Of a stretch of 37,085 nucleotides of DNA, positions 27,275-36,958 are shown one piece after another (within the stretch, counting starts at the first letter, position 1; the number at the start of each line of letters is the position of its first letter). The stretch spans positions 1 through 37,085 of the forward strand of contig NZ_VZPF01000054.1 in NCBI RefSeq assembly GCF_008801695.1, given 5' to 3'. The position numbers and the translations under genes are program-made. A model generated the notes under the pieces. It was not told the origin of the DNA, searched no databases, and saw only the letters and a list, made by a program, of their open reading frames with translations. Origin of the DNA: Pantoea stewartii subsp. stewartii. GTDB taxonomy: Bacteria > Pseudomonadota > Gammaproteobacteria > Enterobacterales > Enterobacteriaceae.

Positions 27275-28180
27275 TTAAGCGTCACAAGGGGTTGTCGAAG
27301 GTGAGAGGCCTGCGCTGGCGCGCACGTGTTCGAGAAGGGCGGTCCAGTCCTGACGTCCGCGTCCGGCGGCGCGCGCCTGGCTGTAAACCTCACGTGAGGC
27401 GGCCCCGAGCGGCATGGGCACATGCAGCTGGTTAGCCACATCCAGCGCGATGCCCAGGTCTTTATGAGCCAGATCGATCATAAAGGCCGGTGACAGGTCG
27501 CCTTTCAGCACCTTATTTGGCCAGGTCGTGGTGAAGTGCCCCTTCCCTGCTGGCGTGCCGTTCATGACCTGTAGCGCAACTTCCAGCGGCAGCCCCAGCC
27601 CTTCACACAGCACCGCCGCCTCTGCAGAGAGCGCATTCAGGGCGATACTCATGTAGTTATTAATCAGCTTGACGCGAATCCCCATGCCCGGTCCGCCAGC
27701 CACCACCACCTCATTTCCCATGGCCAACAGCAGCGGTTTTGCCCGCTCAATCTGTTGCAGTGTTCCGCCTGCCAGCAGCAACAGCGTGCCGGCGATAGCA
27801 TGATCGGATGTGCGCCCAACCGGCACGTCCATCATGCTGAAGCCGCTCGCCCGCATCTCGTTAATCATCTGGTCGGTCTGTAGCGGATGGATCGTCGACA
27901 TATCGATCACCAGTGCCGAAGGCGACAGCGTGGTACAGACGCCCTGATCACCTGGCAGGACAGCGCGCACCAAATCGCCATTGGGCAGCATGGTGATAAC
28001 GAATTCAGCCCCTTCGGCGGCCTCGGCTGGAGAACGGGCAGCCTGTGCGCCTTTTTCCACTAACCTGGCAACCGCCTCGGGATTGACGTCAAACACCCTG
28101 AGCTGATGGCCCTGCTTAAGCAGATTGCTCGCCATCGGCGCCCCCATTTGCCCCAGTCCAATAAACGCTACTTCCGCCAT
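27275..28180 (-). CDS. yihU: Sulfolactaldehyde reductase YihU
   Basis: 301 residues from ATG 28180, with GGGAG upstream; the open frame extends further but the extra sequence is the AT-rich promoter. It is a beta-hydroxyacid dehydrogenase with the Rossmann motif [20 protein letters not shown], the substrate segment [19 protein letters not shown] and the catalytic lysine region [17 protein letters not shown]. It reduces 3-sulfolactaldehyde with NADH to 2,3-dihydroxypropane-1-sulfonate, the excreted end product. It is the first gene of the leftward operon and is divergent from yihV. Confidence 0.96.
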   Translation of the reverse strand: MAEVAFIGLGQMGAPMASNLLKQGHQLRVFDVNPEAVARLVEKGAQAARSPAEAAEGAEFVITMLPNGDLVRAVLPGDQGVCTTLSPSALVIDMSTIHPLQTDQMINEMRASGFSMMDVPVGRTSDHAIAGTLLLLAGGTLQQIERAKPLLLAMGNEVVVAGGPGMGIRVKLINNYMSIALNALSAEAAVLCEGLGLPLEVALQVMNGTPAGKGHFTTTWPNKVLKGDLSPAFMIDLAHKDLGIALDVANQLHVPMPLGAASREVYSQARAAGRGRQDWTALLEHVRASAGLSPSTTPCDA

Positions 28181-28346
28181 ACCGCTCTCCCAAACCCAAT
28201 GAATGTCACATTTTGTCCGATATATGATTTTTTCTGTCTTTTTCGGATCATATTTGTAATTTATGGTCAAAAAATTGACAGGTGTCACTTTTAAAACATT
28301 TGATGAAATTAAAATGACAGCACGAGAAAATGTCTGAGGAAGAGTG
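28181..28346. promoter_or_regulatory. Divergent yihU/yihV control region with candidate CsqR operators
   Basis: This AT-rich 166-base region separates the two yih transcripts. TGACA GG TGTCA (28276-28287) is a perfect inverted pair of pentamers. It overlaps a consensus -35 TTGACA (28275-28280), paired with a weak -10 TTTGAT 18 bases later, pointing at yihV. Further half-sites are TGTCA at 28204-28208, near yihU, and TGACA at 28315-28319. The repeats are candidate sites for the DeoR-type repressor CsqR encoded two genes away, which represses the yih promoters in E. coli. Confidence 0.6.
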
Positions 28347-29243
28347 ATGACGCGCATAGCTTGTGTAGGGATCACCGTACTGGATCGCATCTGGTACCTG
28401 GAAACGTTACCGCATCAGGGCGGAAAATATGTCGCCAGCAACTATCGGGAAGTCGGCGGTGGCCCGGCGGCCACGGCAGCCGTCGCGGCTGCAAAGTTGG
28501 GTGCGCAGGTAGATTTTATTGGCCGGGTCGGGGACGATGACACCGGGAAAAGGCTGCTGTCCGAGTTAAACAGTTACGGCGTAAATACACGTTATACAAA
28601 GATTTTTAACGCTGCCCGCTCCTCGCAATCTGCCATTCTTGTGGATGCTGAAGGCGAACGTATCATCGCCAACTATCCCAGCCCGGATTTACCCGACGAG
28701 GCCGACTGGCTAGCGGAAATCGATTTTTCTCAGTGGGATGCCGTGCTGGCGGATGTCCGCTGGCATCAGGGCGCAAAATGCGCCTTTACGCTGGCACGCA
28801 GGTCCGGCGTTCCCACCATTCTGGATGGCGATGTGACGCCACAAAACATTGCTGAACTGGTAACGCTGAGCGACCACGCGGCGTTTTCCGCACCCGGTTT
28901 GCAGCGCCTGACCGGTATGGAAAGTGACGCCAGTGCGCTGAAAAAAGCACAAATGCTCACAAAGGGACATGTCTATGTGACACAAGGCGTTCAGGGTTGC
29001 CTCTGGCTTGATGCGGGCAGATTACAGCATCAGCCAGCTTTTCATGTCAGGGTGGTCGACACGACCGGTGCCGGCGATGTGTTTCATGGCGCACTGGCAT
29101 TCAGGCTGGCCCAAAAGCCCGCCGTGGCGGAAGCGGTGCGCTTTGCCAGCGCTGTCGCGGCCTTAAAATGTACGCGCCCGGGTGGCCGGGCCGGTATTCC
29201 CGATTATGAGCAAACCTGTTCTTTTATGTCAGTTAATGGTTAA
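28347..29243 (+). CDS. yihV: 6-deoxy-6-sulfofructose kinase YihV
   Basis: 298 residues from ATG 28347, the E. coli length; a GTG three bases earlier is possible, and GAGGA serves either. It is a PfkB/ribokinase-family enzyme with the N-terminal signature [20 protein letters not shown] and [13 protein letters not shown], and the C-terminal anion-hole and catalytic motif [17 protein letters not shown]. It phosphorylates sulfofructose at C1 using ATP, producing the YihT substrate. It is the first gene of the rightward unit with csqR. Confidence 0.96.
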   Translation: MTRIACVGITVLDRIWYLETLPHQGGKYVASNYREVGGGPAATAAVAAAKLGAQVDFIGRVGDDDTGKRLLSELNSYGVNTRYTKIFNAARSSQSAILVDAEGERIIANYPSPDLPDEADWLAEIDFSQWDAVLADVRWHQGAKCAFTLARRSGVPTILDGDVTPQNIAELVTLSDHAAFSAPGLQRLTGMESDASALKKAQMLTKGHVYVTQGVQGCLWLDAGRLQHQPAFHVRVVDTTGAGDVFHGALAFRLAQKPAVAEAVRFASAVAALKCTRPGGRAGIPDYEQTCSFMSVNG

Positions 29244-29277
29244 ACTGACAGCCAAAGTGGTCTTCAGAGAGCAGCTC

Positions 29278-30078
29278 ATGATCCTTACGGACGTAACCGG
29301 TAATCCTCGCCACGATCATTTACTCAGCCTGATCGCCGAACGTGGCTACATGAATATTGATGAACTTGCGGTGCTACTGGATGTGTCGACGCAAACAGTA
29401 CGCCGCGACATTCGCAAACTCAGCGAACAGGGATTGATTACCCGTCATCATGGCGGCGCAGGCCGCGCATCCAGCGTGGTCAATACCGCCTTTGAACAGC
29501 GCGAAGTCTCACAAACCGATGAAAAACGATCTATCGCTGACGCCATCGCTGACTACATTCCTGATGGTTCCACGGTGTTTATTACGATTGGCACCACCGT
29601 GGAGCATGTGGCCCGCGCCCTGATGAACCATAAGCATCTGCGGGTTATCACCAACAGCCTGCGGGTGGCACATATTCTGTATAAATGCCCCCAGTTTGAA
29701 GTCATGGTGCCCGGCGGCACGTTGCGCCCACACAATGGTGGCATTATTGGTCCGGTGACTACGGCCTTTGTGGCCAGTTTCAGGGCGGATTATCTCGTCA
29801 CCAGCATGGGCGCCATTGAGAGTGACGGTGCGCTGCTGGAATTTGACGTGAATGAGGCCAACGTTGCACAAACGATGATGGCGCATTCGCGTCATATATT
29901 GCTCGCCGCCGATCATACTAAATTCCAGGCCTCGGCCGCGGTGGAGATGGGCAGCGTGGCGCAGGCGACAGCCCTGTTCACCGATAAACTGCCGGGTACG
30001 GCGCTGCAAAACCTGCTGAAAACCCATCAGGTTGAAGTGATCCTGGCTAAGCCGGGTGGCGATGAGGGGGCGGAATAA
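29278..30078 (+). CDS. csqR: DeoR-family repressor of sulfoquinovose catabolism CsqR (YihW)
   Basis: 266 residues from ATG 29278; an upstream in-frame start would lie inside yihV. The HTH is YMNIDELAVLLDVSTQTVRR, followed by DIRKLSEQGLITRHHGGAGR. The sugar-phosphate-sensing DeoR domain includes GSTVFITIGTTVEHVARAL, LRVITNSLRVAHIL, VMVPGGTLRPHNGGIIGP and SMGAIESDGALLEFDVNEAN. In E. coli CsqR represses yihUTS and yihV and is relieved by sulfoquinovose or related glycosides. It sits 34 bases after yihV and ends at a hairpin facing cybC. Confidence 0.96.
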   Translation: MILTDVTGNPRHDHLLSLIAERGYMNIDELAVLLDVSTQTVRRDIRKLSEQGLITRHHGGAGRASSVVNTAFEQREVSQTDEKRSIADAIADYIPDGSTVFITIGTTVEHVARALMNHKHLRVITNSLRVAHILYKCPQFEVMVPGGTLRPHNGGIIGPVTTAFVASFRADYLVTSMGAIESDGALLEFDVNEANVAQTMMAHSRHILLAADHTKFQASAAVEMGSVAQATALFTDKLPGTALQNLLKTHQVEVILAKPGGDEGAE

Positions 30079-30080
30079 TT

Positions 30081-30101
30081 AACCCCGGCAGTGCCGGGGT
30101 T
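30081..30101. terminator. Convergent terminator hairpin csqR/cybC
   Basis: AACCCCGGC, loop AGT and GCCGGGGTT form a perfect 9-bp stem between the two convergent stops. The T-runs on either side are poor, so it is likely a weak bidirectional terminator. Confidence 0.75.
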
Positions 30102-30110
30102 AGCGTGTGT

Positions 30111-30497
30111 TTAGCGGAACTTCTTGTGGTTTTCGTTACGGATAGCAGCCAGTTTTTGCGCTTCTGCTTTAGCTTCATCCAGCTTGCCCTGCTTAGCCAG
30201 TGCATCGGCTTTATCAATCTGGGCAATCAAATCATCCATGCCTTTGTGGAAGTCTTTCATTTCCGGGCTGTCCGGTGCTTTGCCTTCCAGTTTGTCCGGA
30301 GTGCCTTTTTTGGCATCTTCGGCTTTGGCGCGCAAATCACCTAACATTTTGTGCAGCTGATCGGCGCTTTTCGCCCCATCCAGCGACTTGTAAATACCCG
30401 CCATCTCTTTCATATCGTGCTCAAGAGAAGCCGCACCGGCGGTGACATTAACAGATAACAAGGCAACAGCTAACAACGACATAAACGCTTTACGCAT
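30111..30497 (-). CDS. cybC: Periplasmic cytochrome b562
   Basis: 128 residues from ATG 30497 with GGAAG upstream. A 22-residue Sec signal ends before ASLEHDM. In the mature 106-residue four-helix bundle the heme ligands M7 (SLEHDMKEM) and H102 (RNENHKKFR) are both in place, as is the family segment KAPDSPEMKDFHKGMDDLIA. It is a soluble electron carrier of uncertain partner. It is intact here, whereas some E. coli strains carry a truncated copy. It is separated from pmbA upstream by a strong terminator. Confidence 0.95.
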   Translation of the reverse strand: MRKAFMSLLAVALLSVNVTAGAASLEHDMKEMAGIYKSLDGAKSADQLHKMLGDLRAKAEDAKKGTPDKLEGKAPDSPEMKDFHKGMDDLIAQIDKADALAKQGKLDEAKAEAQKLAAIRNENHKKFR

Positions 30498-30533
30498 GCT
30501 CAGCTTCCTTTTTATTGTGAAAACGCTGCTTAT

Positions 30534-30562
30534 AAAAAAGCGGAGGGTCGATGCCCTCCGCT
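30534..30562 (-). terminator. pmbA terminator
   Basis: On the minus strand AGCGGAGGG, a 6-base loop and CCCTCCGCT form a perfect stem followed by TTTTTA. It lies about 30 bases after the pmbA stop. Confidence 0.92.
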
Positions 30563-30592
30563 TGCTATCGCCTACACAACTTAAAAGAGATT

Positions 30593-31933
30593 TTACTGTC
30601 CGGCAATATACATTTCGGGTAACAGAACAGAACCACACTGAATATTGCTGCGGGTTTCAATGTCATCGCCTACGGTAACAATGTTCCGCCACATATCGCC
30701 TAAGTTACCTGCAATCGTAATTTCACTTACCGGATACTGAATCTCGCCATTCTCCACCCAGAAACCGGCTGCGCCACGCGAATAATCGCCCGTGATGGCG
30801 CTGACGCCCTGTCCCATCAGTTCGGTCACGACCAGCCCGGTGCCCATCTGCTTCAGCATGTCGTTGAAGCTGTGCCCCTGACCGGCGATGCGCCAGTTAT
30901 GAATGCCGCCCGCGTGACCGGTGCTGGTCAGGCCCAGCTTGCGCGCAGAATAGCTGGTCATCAGCCAGGTTTGCAGCACGCCATCTTTAATAATGTCGCG
31001 GGCCTGTGTACGTACGCCTTCGCTGTCAAACGGCGTGGAGGCCAGGCCTTTTAACAGATGCGGCTGCTCCTGAATGGTCAGCCATTCAGGCAGAATCTGT
31101 TTGCCCATCGCATCCAGTAAGAATGTGGATTTACGATAGACGCTGCTGCCGCTGATGGCGCCGACCAGATGGCCGAACAGGCCGGTCGCGACTTCTGGCG
31201 CAAAAATGACCGGCGCTTTCATGGTGTCGAGCTTACGCGGTGCCAGGCGCGACAGCGTCCGGCGAGCGCACTCGGCCCCAACCCAGTCCGCGCTCTTTAA
31301 GTCCTCAATGGCGCGGCCAATGGTGTACGCATAATCACGCTCCATATTGCCGTCCTGCTCAGCAATGACGCAGCTGGACAGCGAATGACGGCTGGAACAG
31401 TAGCTTTGCAGCATGCCGTGGCTGTTACCAAAGACTTTGATACCGACATGGCTGTTAAAACTACCGCCTTCAGTATTAGTGATGCGTTTGTCTGCCTGCA
31501 GTGCCGCCTGCTCTGCCTGTGCCGCCAGCTGGATAGCATAATCGGCATCGATCTCCCACGGATGGTAGAGATCCAGATCCGGTGCGTCATAAGCCAGCAG
31601 TTCGGCATCCGCCGGGCCGGCAAAGGGATCCGGCGAGGTATAGCGTGCGATATCAATCGCCGCCTGCACGGTTCGTTTAATGGCATCCGGGCTGAGATCG
31701 GTCGATGACGCACTGCCTTTACGGTTTTGGTGGTAAACGGTGATGCCCAGTGCGCCATCACTGTTGAATTCGACGTTTTCCACTTCGCCGTAACGGGTAC
31801 TAACACCAATACCGGTGGTCTTGCTCACCGCGACTTCCGCGCCATCCGTACTTGCTTTTGCCAGTTCAAGCGCCTGTGCAATTGCCTGTTCCAGTGCTTT
31901 TCGCTGTTCTGCAACTTGAGTTGATACGTTCAT
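30593..31933 (-). CDS. pmbA: Metalloprotease TldE (PmbA)
   Basis: 446 residues, TldD/PmbA family. With TldD it forms a heterodimeric protease that degrades unfolded peptides, matures microcin B17 and clears CcdA; the metal site is in TldD. Conserved parts are ADGAEV-type helix [80 protein letters not shown] and the C-terminal [23 protein letters not shown] 31933 is divergent from darP over about 110 bases, as in E. coli. Confidence 0.96.
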   Translation of the reverse strand: MNVSTQVAEQRKALEQAIAQALELAKASTDGAEVAVSKTTGIGVSTRYGEVENVEFNSDGALGITVYHQNRKGSASSTDLSPDAIKRTVQAAIDIARYTSPDPFAGPADAELLAYDAPDLDLYHPWEIDADYAIQLAAQAEQAALQADKRITNTEGGSFNSHVGIKVFGNSHGMLQSYCSSRHSLSSCVIAEQDGNMERDYAYTIGRAIEDLKSADWVGAECARRTLSRLAPRKLDTMKAPVIFAPEVATGLFGHLVGAISGSSVYRKSTFLLDAMGKQILPEWLTIQEQPHLLKGLASTPFDSEGVRTQARDIIKDGVLQTWLMTSYSARKLGLTSTGHAGGIHNWRIAGQGHSFNDMLKQMGTGLVVTELMGQGVSAITGDYSRGAAGFWVENGEIQYPVSEITIAGNLGDMWRNIVTVGDDIETRSNIQCGSVLLPEMYIAGQ

Positions 31934-32046
31934 CGACCTGCCGTCTAATCTTATGGTTGAATAATTTGAGTCTATCAGAGTCAGAGAACAATTTCGCAGT
32001 CACCCGATAAACTGGTAGGATTAGCCTCTTTTTTTTGGAGCCAGAT

Positions 32047-32592
32047 ATGACTAAGCAGCCTGAAGAGTGGCTCGATGATGTGCCCGATAATCACGAAGAA
32101 GAAGATGAAGAGATTATTTGGGTTAGTAAGAGCGAAATCAAACGCGATGCTGAAGAGCTGAAACGCCTGGGGGCCGAACTGGTCGACCTGGGGAAAAACT
32201 CGCTGGATAAAATTCCACTGGATGAGCGTTTGCGTACCGAGATTGAACTGGCGCAGCGTATTAAGAAAGAAGGCCGCCGCCGTCAGTTACAGTTAATTGG
32301 TAAGCTGATGCGCAGCATCGACGTTGAACCGATTCGTACCGCACTGGATAAGCTTAAAAACCGTCATAACCAGCAGGTTGCGCTGTTTCACAAGCTGGAA
32401 ATGCTGCGCGATCGCCTGATTGAAGAAGGCGATGAGGCGATGACCGACGTGCTTGCCCTTTATCCTCAGGCCGATCGTCAGCAACTGCGTAGCATGATTC
32501 GTAATGCACAGAAGGAAAAAGCGGGTAACAAACCGCCAAAATCTGCCCGTCAGATTTTTCAGTACCTGCGCGAATTAGCAGAAGCCGTCTGA
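32047..32592 (+). CDS. darP: Ribosome-associated protein DarP (YjgA)
   Basis: 181 residues from ATG 32047 with GGAG upstream. It is a small, highly charged, all-helical protein that binds late 50S assembly intermediates. Typical features are the acidic N-terminus [20 protein letters not shown], then [40 protein letters not shown] and the C-terminal [16 protein letters not shown]. It is a single-gene unit, divergent from pmbA and followed by hairpins before mpl. Confidence 0.95.
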   Translation: MTKQPEEWLDDVPDNHEEEDEEIIWVSKSEIKRDAEELKRLGAELVDLGKNSLDKIPLDERLRTEIELAQRIKKEGRRRQLQLIGKLMRSIDVEPIRTALDKLKNRHNQQVALFHKLEMLRDRLIEEGDEAMTDVLALYPQADRQQLRSMIRNAQKEKAGNKPPKSARQIFQYLRELAEAV

Positions 32593-32607
32593 CCCTGGCG
32601 GTGATGT

Positions 32608-32660
32608 GCGGCTGAGCAGTGCCCAGCCGCAGGGTTTTCTCTCCCCTCGTTCGGGGAGAA
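32608..32660 (+). terminator. Two hairpins between convergent darP and mpl
   Basis: GCGGCTG (32608-32614) pairs with CAGCCGC (32624-32630), followed by AGGGTTTT, which fits a darP terminator. Next to it TCTCCCC, TCGTT and CGGGGAGA form a second hairpin flanked by TTTT and AAAA, which could act on either strand. Confidence 0.65.
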
Positions 32661-32676
32661 AAGGATCGGCTACCGG

Positions 32677-34033
32677 TTAACGAACCAGACGATCCAGCAG
32701 CTTCTGATGAATCCCACCAAAGCCCCCGTTGCTCATTACCAGGATGGAATCGCCCGGCTGCGCCGTTTTGGCGATCGTTTCTACCAGCGCATCAATATCC
32801 GCGCTGCAGTGCGCAGGCTGCATGCAGGCTTCTGCGACATCCGCGACCTGCTAGGGAATATGGCTCGGCTGGAACAGAAACACTTCGTCGGCACGCGCCA
32901 GTGACGGGGCAAGTTCATTTTTATTCACGCCCATTTTCATGGTGTTTGAACGCGGTTCGAGCACGGCCAGGATACGCGCCGTCCCGCCCACTTTGCTGCG
33001 CAGCGCGCTCAGCGTGGCAAGAATCGCGGTCGGATGATGGGCAAAATCATCATAGATCTTGATGCCGTTGACCTCGCCGCGCAGTTCCAGACGACGACGG
33101 GCATTGATAAAGCTGTCCAGTGCCTGGCTGGCATCCTCGGGTTTCACGCCAACATGACGGGCTGCCGCAATGGCCATTAAACCATTGTGCATGTTGTGTT
33201 CGCCGACCAGTGCCCAGTTCACTTCACCCACTTTGTTGCCGTCCAGCCAGACTTCCCAGTGTGAGGCGTCAGGCGTCAGTTTTTTCGCCTGCCAGTGACC
33301 GCCGTCGCCGACATGTTCCTGCTCGCTCCAGCAGCCCATCGCCATTACCTGCTTCAGGTTATGATCGTGCTCCGGCAGCAGGATCTTGCCCTGGCCCGGC
33401 ACGATGCGCACCAGGTGATGGAACTGTTTCTGGATCGCCCGCAGATCGTCAAAAATATCCGCATGATCGAATTCCAGGTTATTCAGAATCAGCGTACGTG
33501 GGCAGTAATGAACGAATTTAGAGCGCTTATCGAAAAACGCGCAGTCATATTCGTCAGCCTCAATCACAAAGAATGGGCTTTTTCCTAATTTTTTCTGAAA
33601 CATCGAAGTTGCCGGGTACACCGCCGATAATAAAGCCCGGTTCCAGACCACACGCCTCCAGAATCCACGCTGCCATGCCTGCCGTCGTGGTTTTACCGTG
33701 GGTGCCGGCCACGGCCAGCACCCACCGGTCACGCAGCACGAAATCATGCAGCCACTGGGGACCTGAAAGGTAGGGAATGTTGCGTTCCAGAACCGCTTCC
33801 ACACAGGGATTACCGCGCGTCATGGCATTGCCGATGATGACCAGGTCTGGTTGAGGATCAAGCTGACTGGCGTCATAACCCTCTGTTAATTCAATACCTT
33901 GCTGCTCAAGCAGGGTGCTCATCGGCGGATAAACATTGGCATCTGAGCCTGTCACCTGATGGCCAAGGGAGCGTGCCAGCATCGCCAGCCCGCCCATAAA
34001 CGTGCCACATATCCCGAGGATGTGAATGCGCAT
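32677..34033 (-). pseudogene. mpl: Murein peptide ligase Mpl, frameshifted and with in-frame TAG
   Basis: Mpl ligates the recycled tripeptide L-Ala-gamma-D-Glu-mDAP to UDP-MurNAc. The start MRIHILGICGTFMGGLAML at 34033 and the ATP loop AGTHGKTTTAGMA are intact. At a run of six A (about 33585-33592) the frame is lost: removing one A gives NFDVSEKLGKSPFFVIEADE. The 1357-base span is one more than a multiple of three, as expected for a single insertion. A second lesion is TAG at 32851-32853 in SHIP*QVADVAEAC, where homologues have W. After it 57 codons continue normally through VMSNGGFGGIHQKLLD to the true stop 32677. A tryptophan seen in E. coli nearby (PAHW) is cysteine here. The protein is almost certainly non-functional unless these are assembly errors. 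Confidence 0.9.
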
Positions 34034-34200
34034 AAAAACGTCCATAACTCAAAAGTTCGGCGCACAGTGTAACCTCGGTTGCGAGCGGAAGAAACGGATT
34101 AGGACTATGGTTTTTGAAGTTCAATCGGCTAAACTGCGTACGCATCCGTCGGCAGTGAAGTATGCCGCTGCCACTCCATCGATGATTCAGGGAATGTGTT

Positions 34201-35208
34201 ATGAAAACGTTGGGCGAATTTATCGTCGAGAAGCAACACGACTTTCCGCACGCTACAGGTGAACTGACGGCGCTTATCTCAGCGATTAAGCTGGGTGCCA
34301 AAATTATCCACCGCGATATTAACAAAGCCGGTTTAGTGGATATCCTGGGGGCCAGCGGCGTCGAGAATGTTCAGGGTGAACAGCAGATGAAACTGGATCT
34401 GTTCGCCAACGAAAAACTCAAAGCCGCACTGAAAGCGCGCGGTATCGTTGCCGGTATCGCTTCTGAAGAAGAGGACGAATTTGTCATCTTTGAGGGCGAG
34501 GAAAACGGCAAGTACGTGGTCTTGATGGATCCGCTGGATGGATCATCAAACATCGACGTTAACGTCTCTGTCGGCACCATTTTCTCAATCTATCGTCGCG
34601 TCAGTGAACCCGGCACACCGGTCGTCGAAGCGGACTTCATGCAGCCGGGCAACAAACAGGTCGCGGCCGGTTATGTGGTTTACGGTTCGTCTACCATGAT
34701 GGTTTACACCACCGGTTGTGGTGTGCACGCGTTTACCTACGATCCGTCACTGGGCGTGTTCTGCCTCAGTCACGAACGGATGACGTATCCGGAAGTGGGC
34801 TACACCTATTCCATTAACGAAGGTAACTACATTCGTTTCCCGCAGGGCGTGAAAAAATACCTGAAATTCTGTCAGGAAGAGGATGTGGCAACGCACCGTC
34901 CTTACACCTCACGCTACATCGGTTCACTGGTGGCGGATTTCCATCGTAACCTGCTGAAAGGCGGTATCTACCTTTACCCCAGCACGGCCAGCCATCCGAA
35001 GGGTAAACTGCGCCTGCTGTATGAGTGCAACCCCATGGCCTTCCTGGCCGAGCAGGCGGGCGGTAAAGCCAGCGACGGGCAAAACCGTATTCTGGATATT
35101 CCCCCGGTAACGCTGCATCAGCGCTGCCCGTTCTACTGTGGCAACACCGCCATGGTGGATGACGTAGAGCGCTTCCTGGCAGAGTTCCCGGAGTGTCGTC
35201 AGGGCTAA
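34201..35208 (+). CDS. fbp: Fructose-1,6-bisphosphatase class I
   Basis: 335 residues, close to the 332 of E. coli. It catalyses the gluconeogenic hydrolysis of fructose 1,6-bisphosphate. Metal-site motifs are [20 protein letters not shown] and [20 protein letters not shown]. Substrate- and AMP-site regions include [20 protein letters not shown] and the C-terminal [20 protein letters not shown] with [14 protein letters not shown] 34201 has AGGGAA upstream. It is divergent from mpl over 167 bases and ends at a terminator shared with the chemoreceptor gene. Confidence 0.97.
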   Translation: MKTLGEFIVEKQHDFPHATGELTALISAIKLGAKIIHRDINKAGLVDILGASGVENVQGEQQMKLDLFANEKLKAALKARGIVAGIASEEEDEFVIFEGEENGKYVVLMDPLDGSSNIDVNVSVGTIFSIYRRVSEPGTPVVEADFMQPGNKQVAAGYVVYGSSTMMVYTTGCGVHAFTYDPSLGVFCLSHERMTYPEVGYTYSINEGNYIRFPQGVKKYLKFCQEEDVATHRPYTSRYIGSLVADFHRNLLKGGIYLYPSTASHPKGKLRLLYECNPMAFLAEQAGGKASDGQNRILDIPPVTLHQRCPFYCGNTAMVDDVERFLAEFPECRQG

Positions 35209-35213
35209 ACATA

Positions 35214-35241
35214 AAGGGCGCGGGTGTCGCGCCCTTATTTT
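35214..35241. terminator. Bidirectional terminator fbp/chemoreceptor
   Basis: AAGGGCGCG, loop GGTGT and CGCGCCCTT form a perfect 9-bp stem followed by ATTTT on the plus strand. The minus strand has TTATG after the stem. It lies between convergent genes. Confidence 0.9.
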
Positions 35242-35244
35242 GTC

Positions 35245-36804
35245 TTATGCCTGCTGAAGCCGGAACAGCGCCATAGCAGCCTGCAACTGCTCTGACTGCG
35301 CCTCCAGTGAATGCGTGGCGGCGGTGGCCTGCTCCACCAGCGCCGCGTTCTGCTGCGCCGCTTCATCCATCTGCGTCACCGCATGGTTGACCTGATCGAT
35401 GCCCCGACTTTGCTCTTCTGAAGCCATCGAAATCTCTTTCATCAGTGCCGTCACGCGCATGACTTCACCAGCGATGTCATCCATGGTTTCGCCTGCACGC
35501 GTGGCCATTTCACTGCCCTCTTTCACCCGCGTTTGTGAATCGCTGATCAGTGTGCGAATCTTTTTCGCCGCGCTGGCACTGCGCTGCGCCAGGGTGCGCA
35601 CCTCATTCGCGACGACGGCAAAACCGCGCCCCTGTTCACCGGCACGTGCCGCTTCCACGGCGGCGTTTAACGCCAGAATGTTGGTCTGGAAGGCAATGCC
35701 GTCGATCACGCTCAGAATATCGCCGATGCGATTGGCGCTCTCGGTGATCTCACGCATTTTTTCCATCACGTAGTTCACCACTTCCGCCCCGCGATCGGCA
35801 CTGTCAGAAACGGCATTTGCCAACTGGTGAGCCTGCTGCGCGTTACTGGCGTTCAGACGAACCGTTGCGGTCAACTGTTCCATACTGGCCGCCGTTTGCT
35901 CCAGCGACGCGGCGGATTCTTCGGTACGTTGAGAAAGGTGAACGTTGCCCGCCGCCAGCTCGCGGCTGCCGCTGTCGATTTTCAGCCCGGCCTCACGCAC
36001 CTTATTCACCGAGTCACGCAGAGCCTGCTGCATACCCGCCAGCGCATTGTTAAGACGACCCAGTTCGTTGTTGCCCGACAGCGGCAACGGTTGAGACAGA
36101 TCGCCCGCCGCCACCTGCTCAAGGTGAATAATCGCCTTGTTCAACGGCGTCAGTAACATGCGGCGCAACAGCACCCAGGCCAGTACCAGCAGCAGCACGG
36201 AGAGTCCCACCGCCACGGCGATCAGCACTTTCATCATGATTTCATTGCGCTGAGCTTCAACTAACTGTGCCTGGGTAATTTCGTCGGCTTTCGCGCCAAA
36301 GGTCTCTACCGCTTTGGTATACTTCGCGGATAAAGGCTCCAGTTTACCTTCCAGCAGTTGGTAATATTCATCGTTATACTGTTTGTCGAGCGCCTTCATC
36401 ATCGGCAGGATACCCTGATCAAGGTAATCCTTATAGCTTGATGCAATGGCATCAGCCATGATTTTGCCTTCCGCCGTCACGGTTCCGGCATCCACAAAAC
36501 GTTTTAAATTGCGCTGAGAGGACTCGACATCGGCCTGCGCCGTTTTGGTGACCTGCGCGCCCTCATCCAGTAAACCAATCTCAATCTTGCGTACTGCAAG
36601 CGCAGCACTGGCACGCGCGCGCATTAAATCGGCGTTACTGCGATACAGACTGTTTAACTCAATCCCCTGAATGCGGTTAATCACATCCAGCGAGCGGTTG
36701 CCCTTGTTGATTGCCACAATGCCCATCACACTCACCGCCAACAACAGCAGTGTCATGAATGCCAGCAACGCCAGCAACCCCGTGCGTAGTGATAACTGTT
36801 TCAT
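35245..36804 (-). CDS. Methyl-accepting chemotaxis protein (Tsr/Tar-like architecture)
   Basis: 519 residues. Membrane segment 1 spans about residues 8-32, the periplasmic four-helix TarH-type sensor about 33-190, and segment 2 about 191-214. A HAMP domain (about 214-266) and the signalling coiled coil follow. The hairpin tip reads IDGIAFQTNILALNAAVEAA then RAGEQGRGFAVVANEVRTLA, which binds CheA/CheW. Glutamine/glutamate pairs for methylation are seen around TEESAASLEQTAASMEQ. The C-terminus FRLQQA lacks the NWETF-type tether for CheR/CheB, so it would rely on other receptors for efficient methylation. The ligand cannot be predicted. A FliA-type promoter lies about 64 bases upstream. Confidence 0.93.
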   Translation of the reverse strand: MKQLSLRTGLLALLAFMTLLLLAVSVMGIVAINKGNRSLDVINRIQGIELNSLYRSNADLMRARASAALAVRKIEIGLLDEGAQVTKTAQADVESSQRNLKRFVDAGTVTAEGKIMADAIASSYKDYLDQGILPMMKALDKQYNDEYYQLLEGKLEPLSAKYTKAVETFGAKADEITQAQLVEAQRNEIMMKVLIAVAVGLSVLLLVLAWVLLRRMLLTPLNKAIIHLEQVAAGDLSQPLPLSGNNELGRLNNALAGMQQALRDSVNKVREAGLKIDSGSRELAAGNVHLSQRTEESAASLEQTAASMEQLTATVRLNASNAQQAHQLANAVSDSADRGAEVVNYVMEKMREITESANRIGDILSVIDGIAFQTNILALNAAVEAARAGEQGRGFAVVANEVRTLAQRSASAAKKIRTLISDSQTRVKEGSEMATRAGETMDDIAGEVMRVTALMKEISMASEEQSRGIDQVNHAVTQMDEAAQQNAALVEQATAATHSLEAQSEQLQAAMALFRLQQA

Positions 36805-36867
36805 CTTGATCGTTTCCGTATGAGTAGTAAAAGGCGAAATAATTTCGACAACCCTTAAACGGAGAAA

Positions 36868-36895
36868 GTATCGGCATCGGGATTCGCAAACTTTA
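36868..36895 (-). promoter_or_regulatory. Sigma-28 (FliA) promoter of the chemoreceptor gene
   Basis: On the minus strand TAAAGTTT (36888-36895) and GCCGATAC (36868-36875) match the flagellar sigma-28 elements TAAAGTTT and GCCGATAA. The spacer is 12 bases where 11 is optimal. It places the receptor in the late flagellar/chemotaxis regulon. Confidence 0.82.
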
Positions 36896-36958
36896 ACGCC
36901 TGTGAATGATTAATCCCGTGCTTGCCGCTAACCTGTTAATGAAATTGAAGGTATTTTG

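Noticed and set aside
33580..33595. Programmed frameshifting or slippage at the A-run in mpl
   Set aside because: Mpl is not known to use it, and the separate TAG further on would still truncate the product.
34079..34108. fbp promoter at TTGCGA with a -10 near GACTAT
   Set aside because: The -10 matches only half of the consensus, so placement would be a guess.
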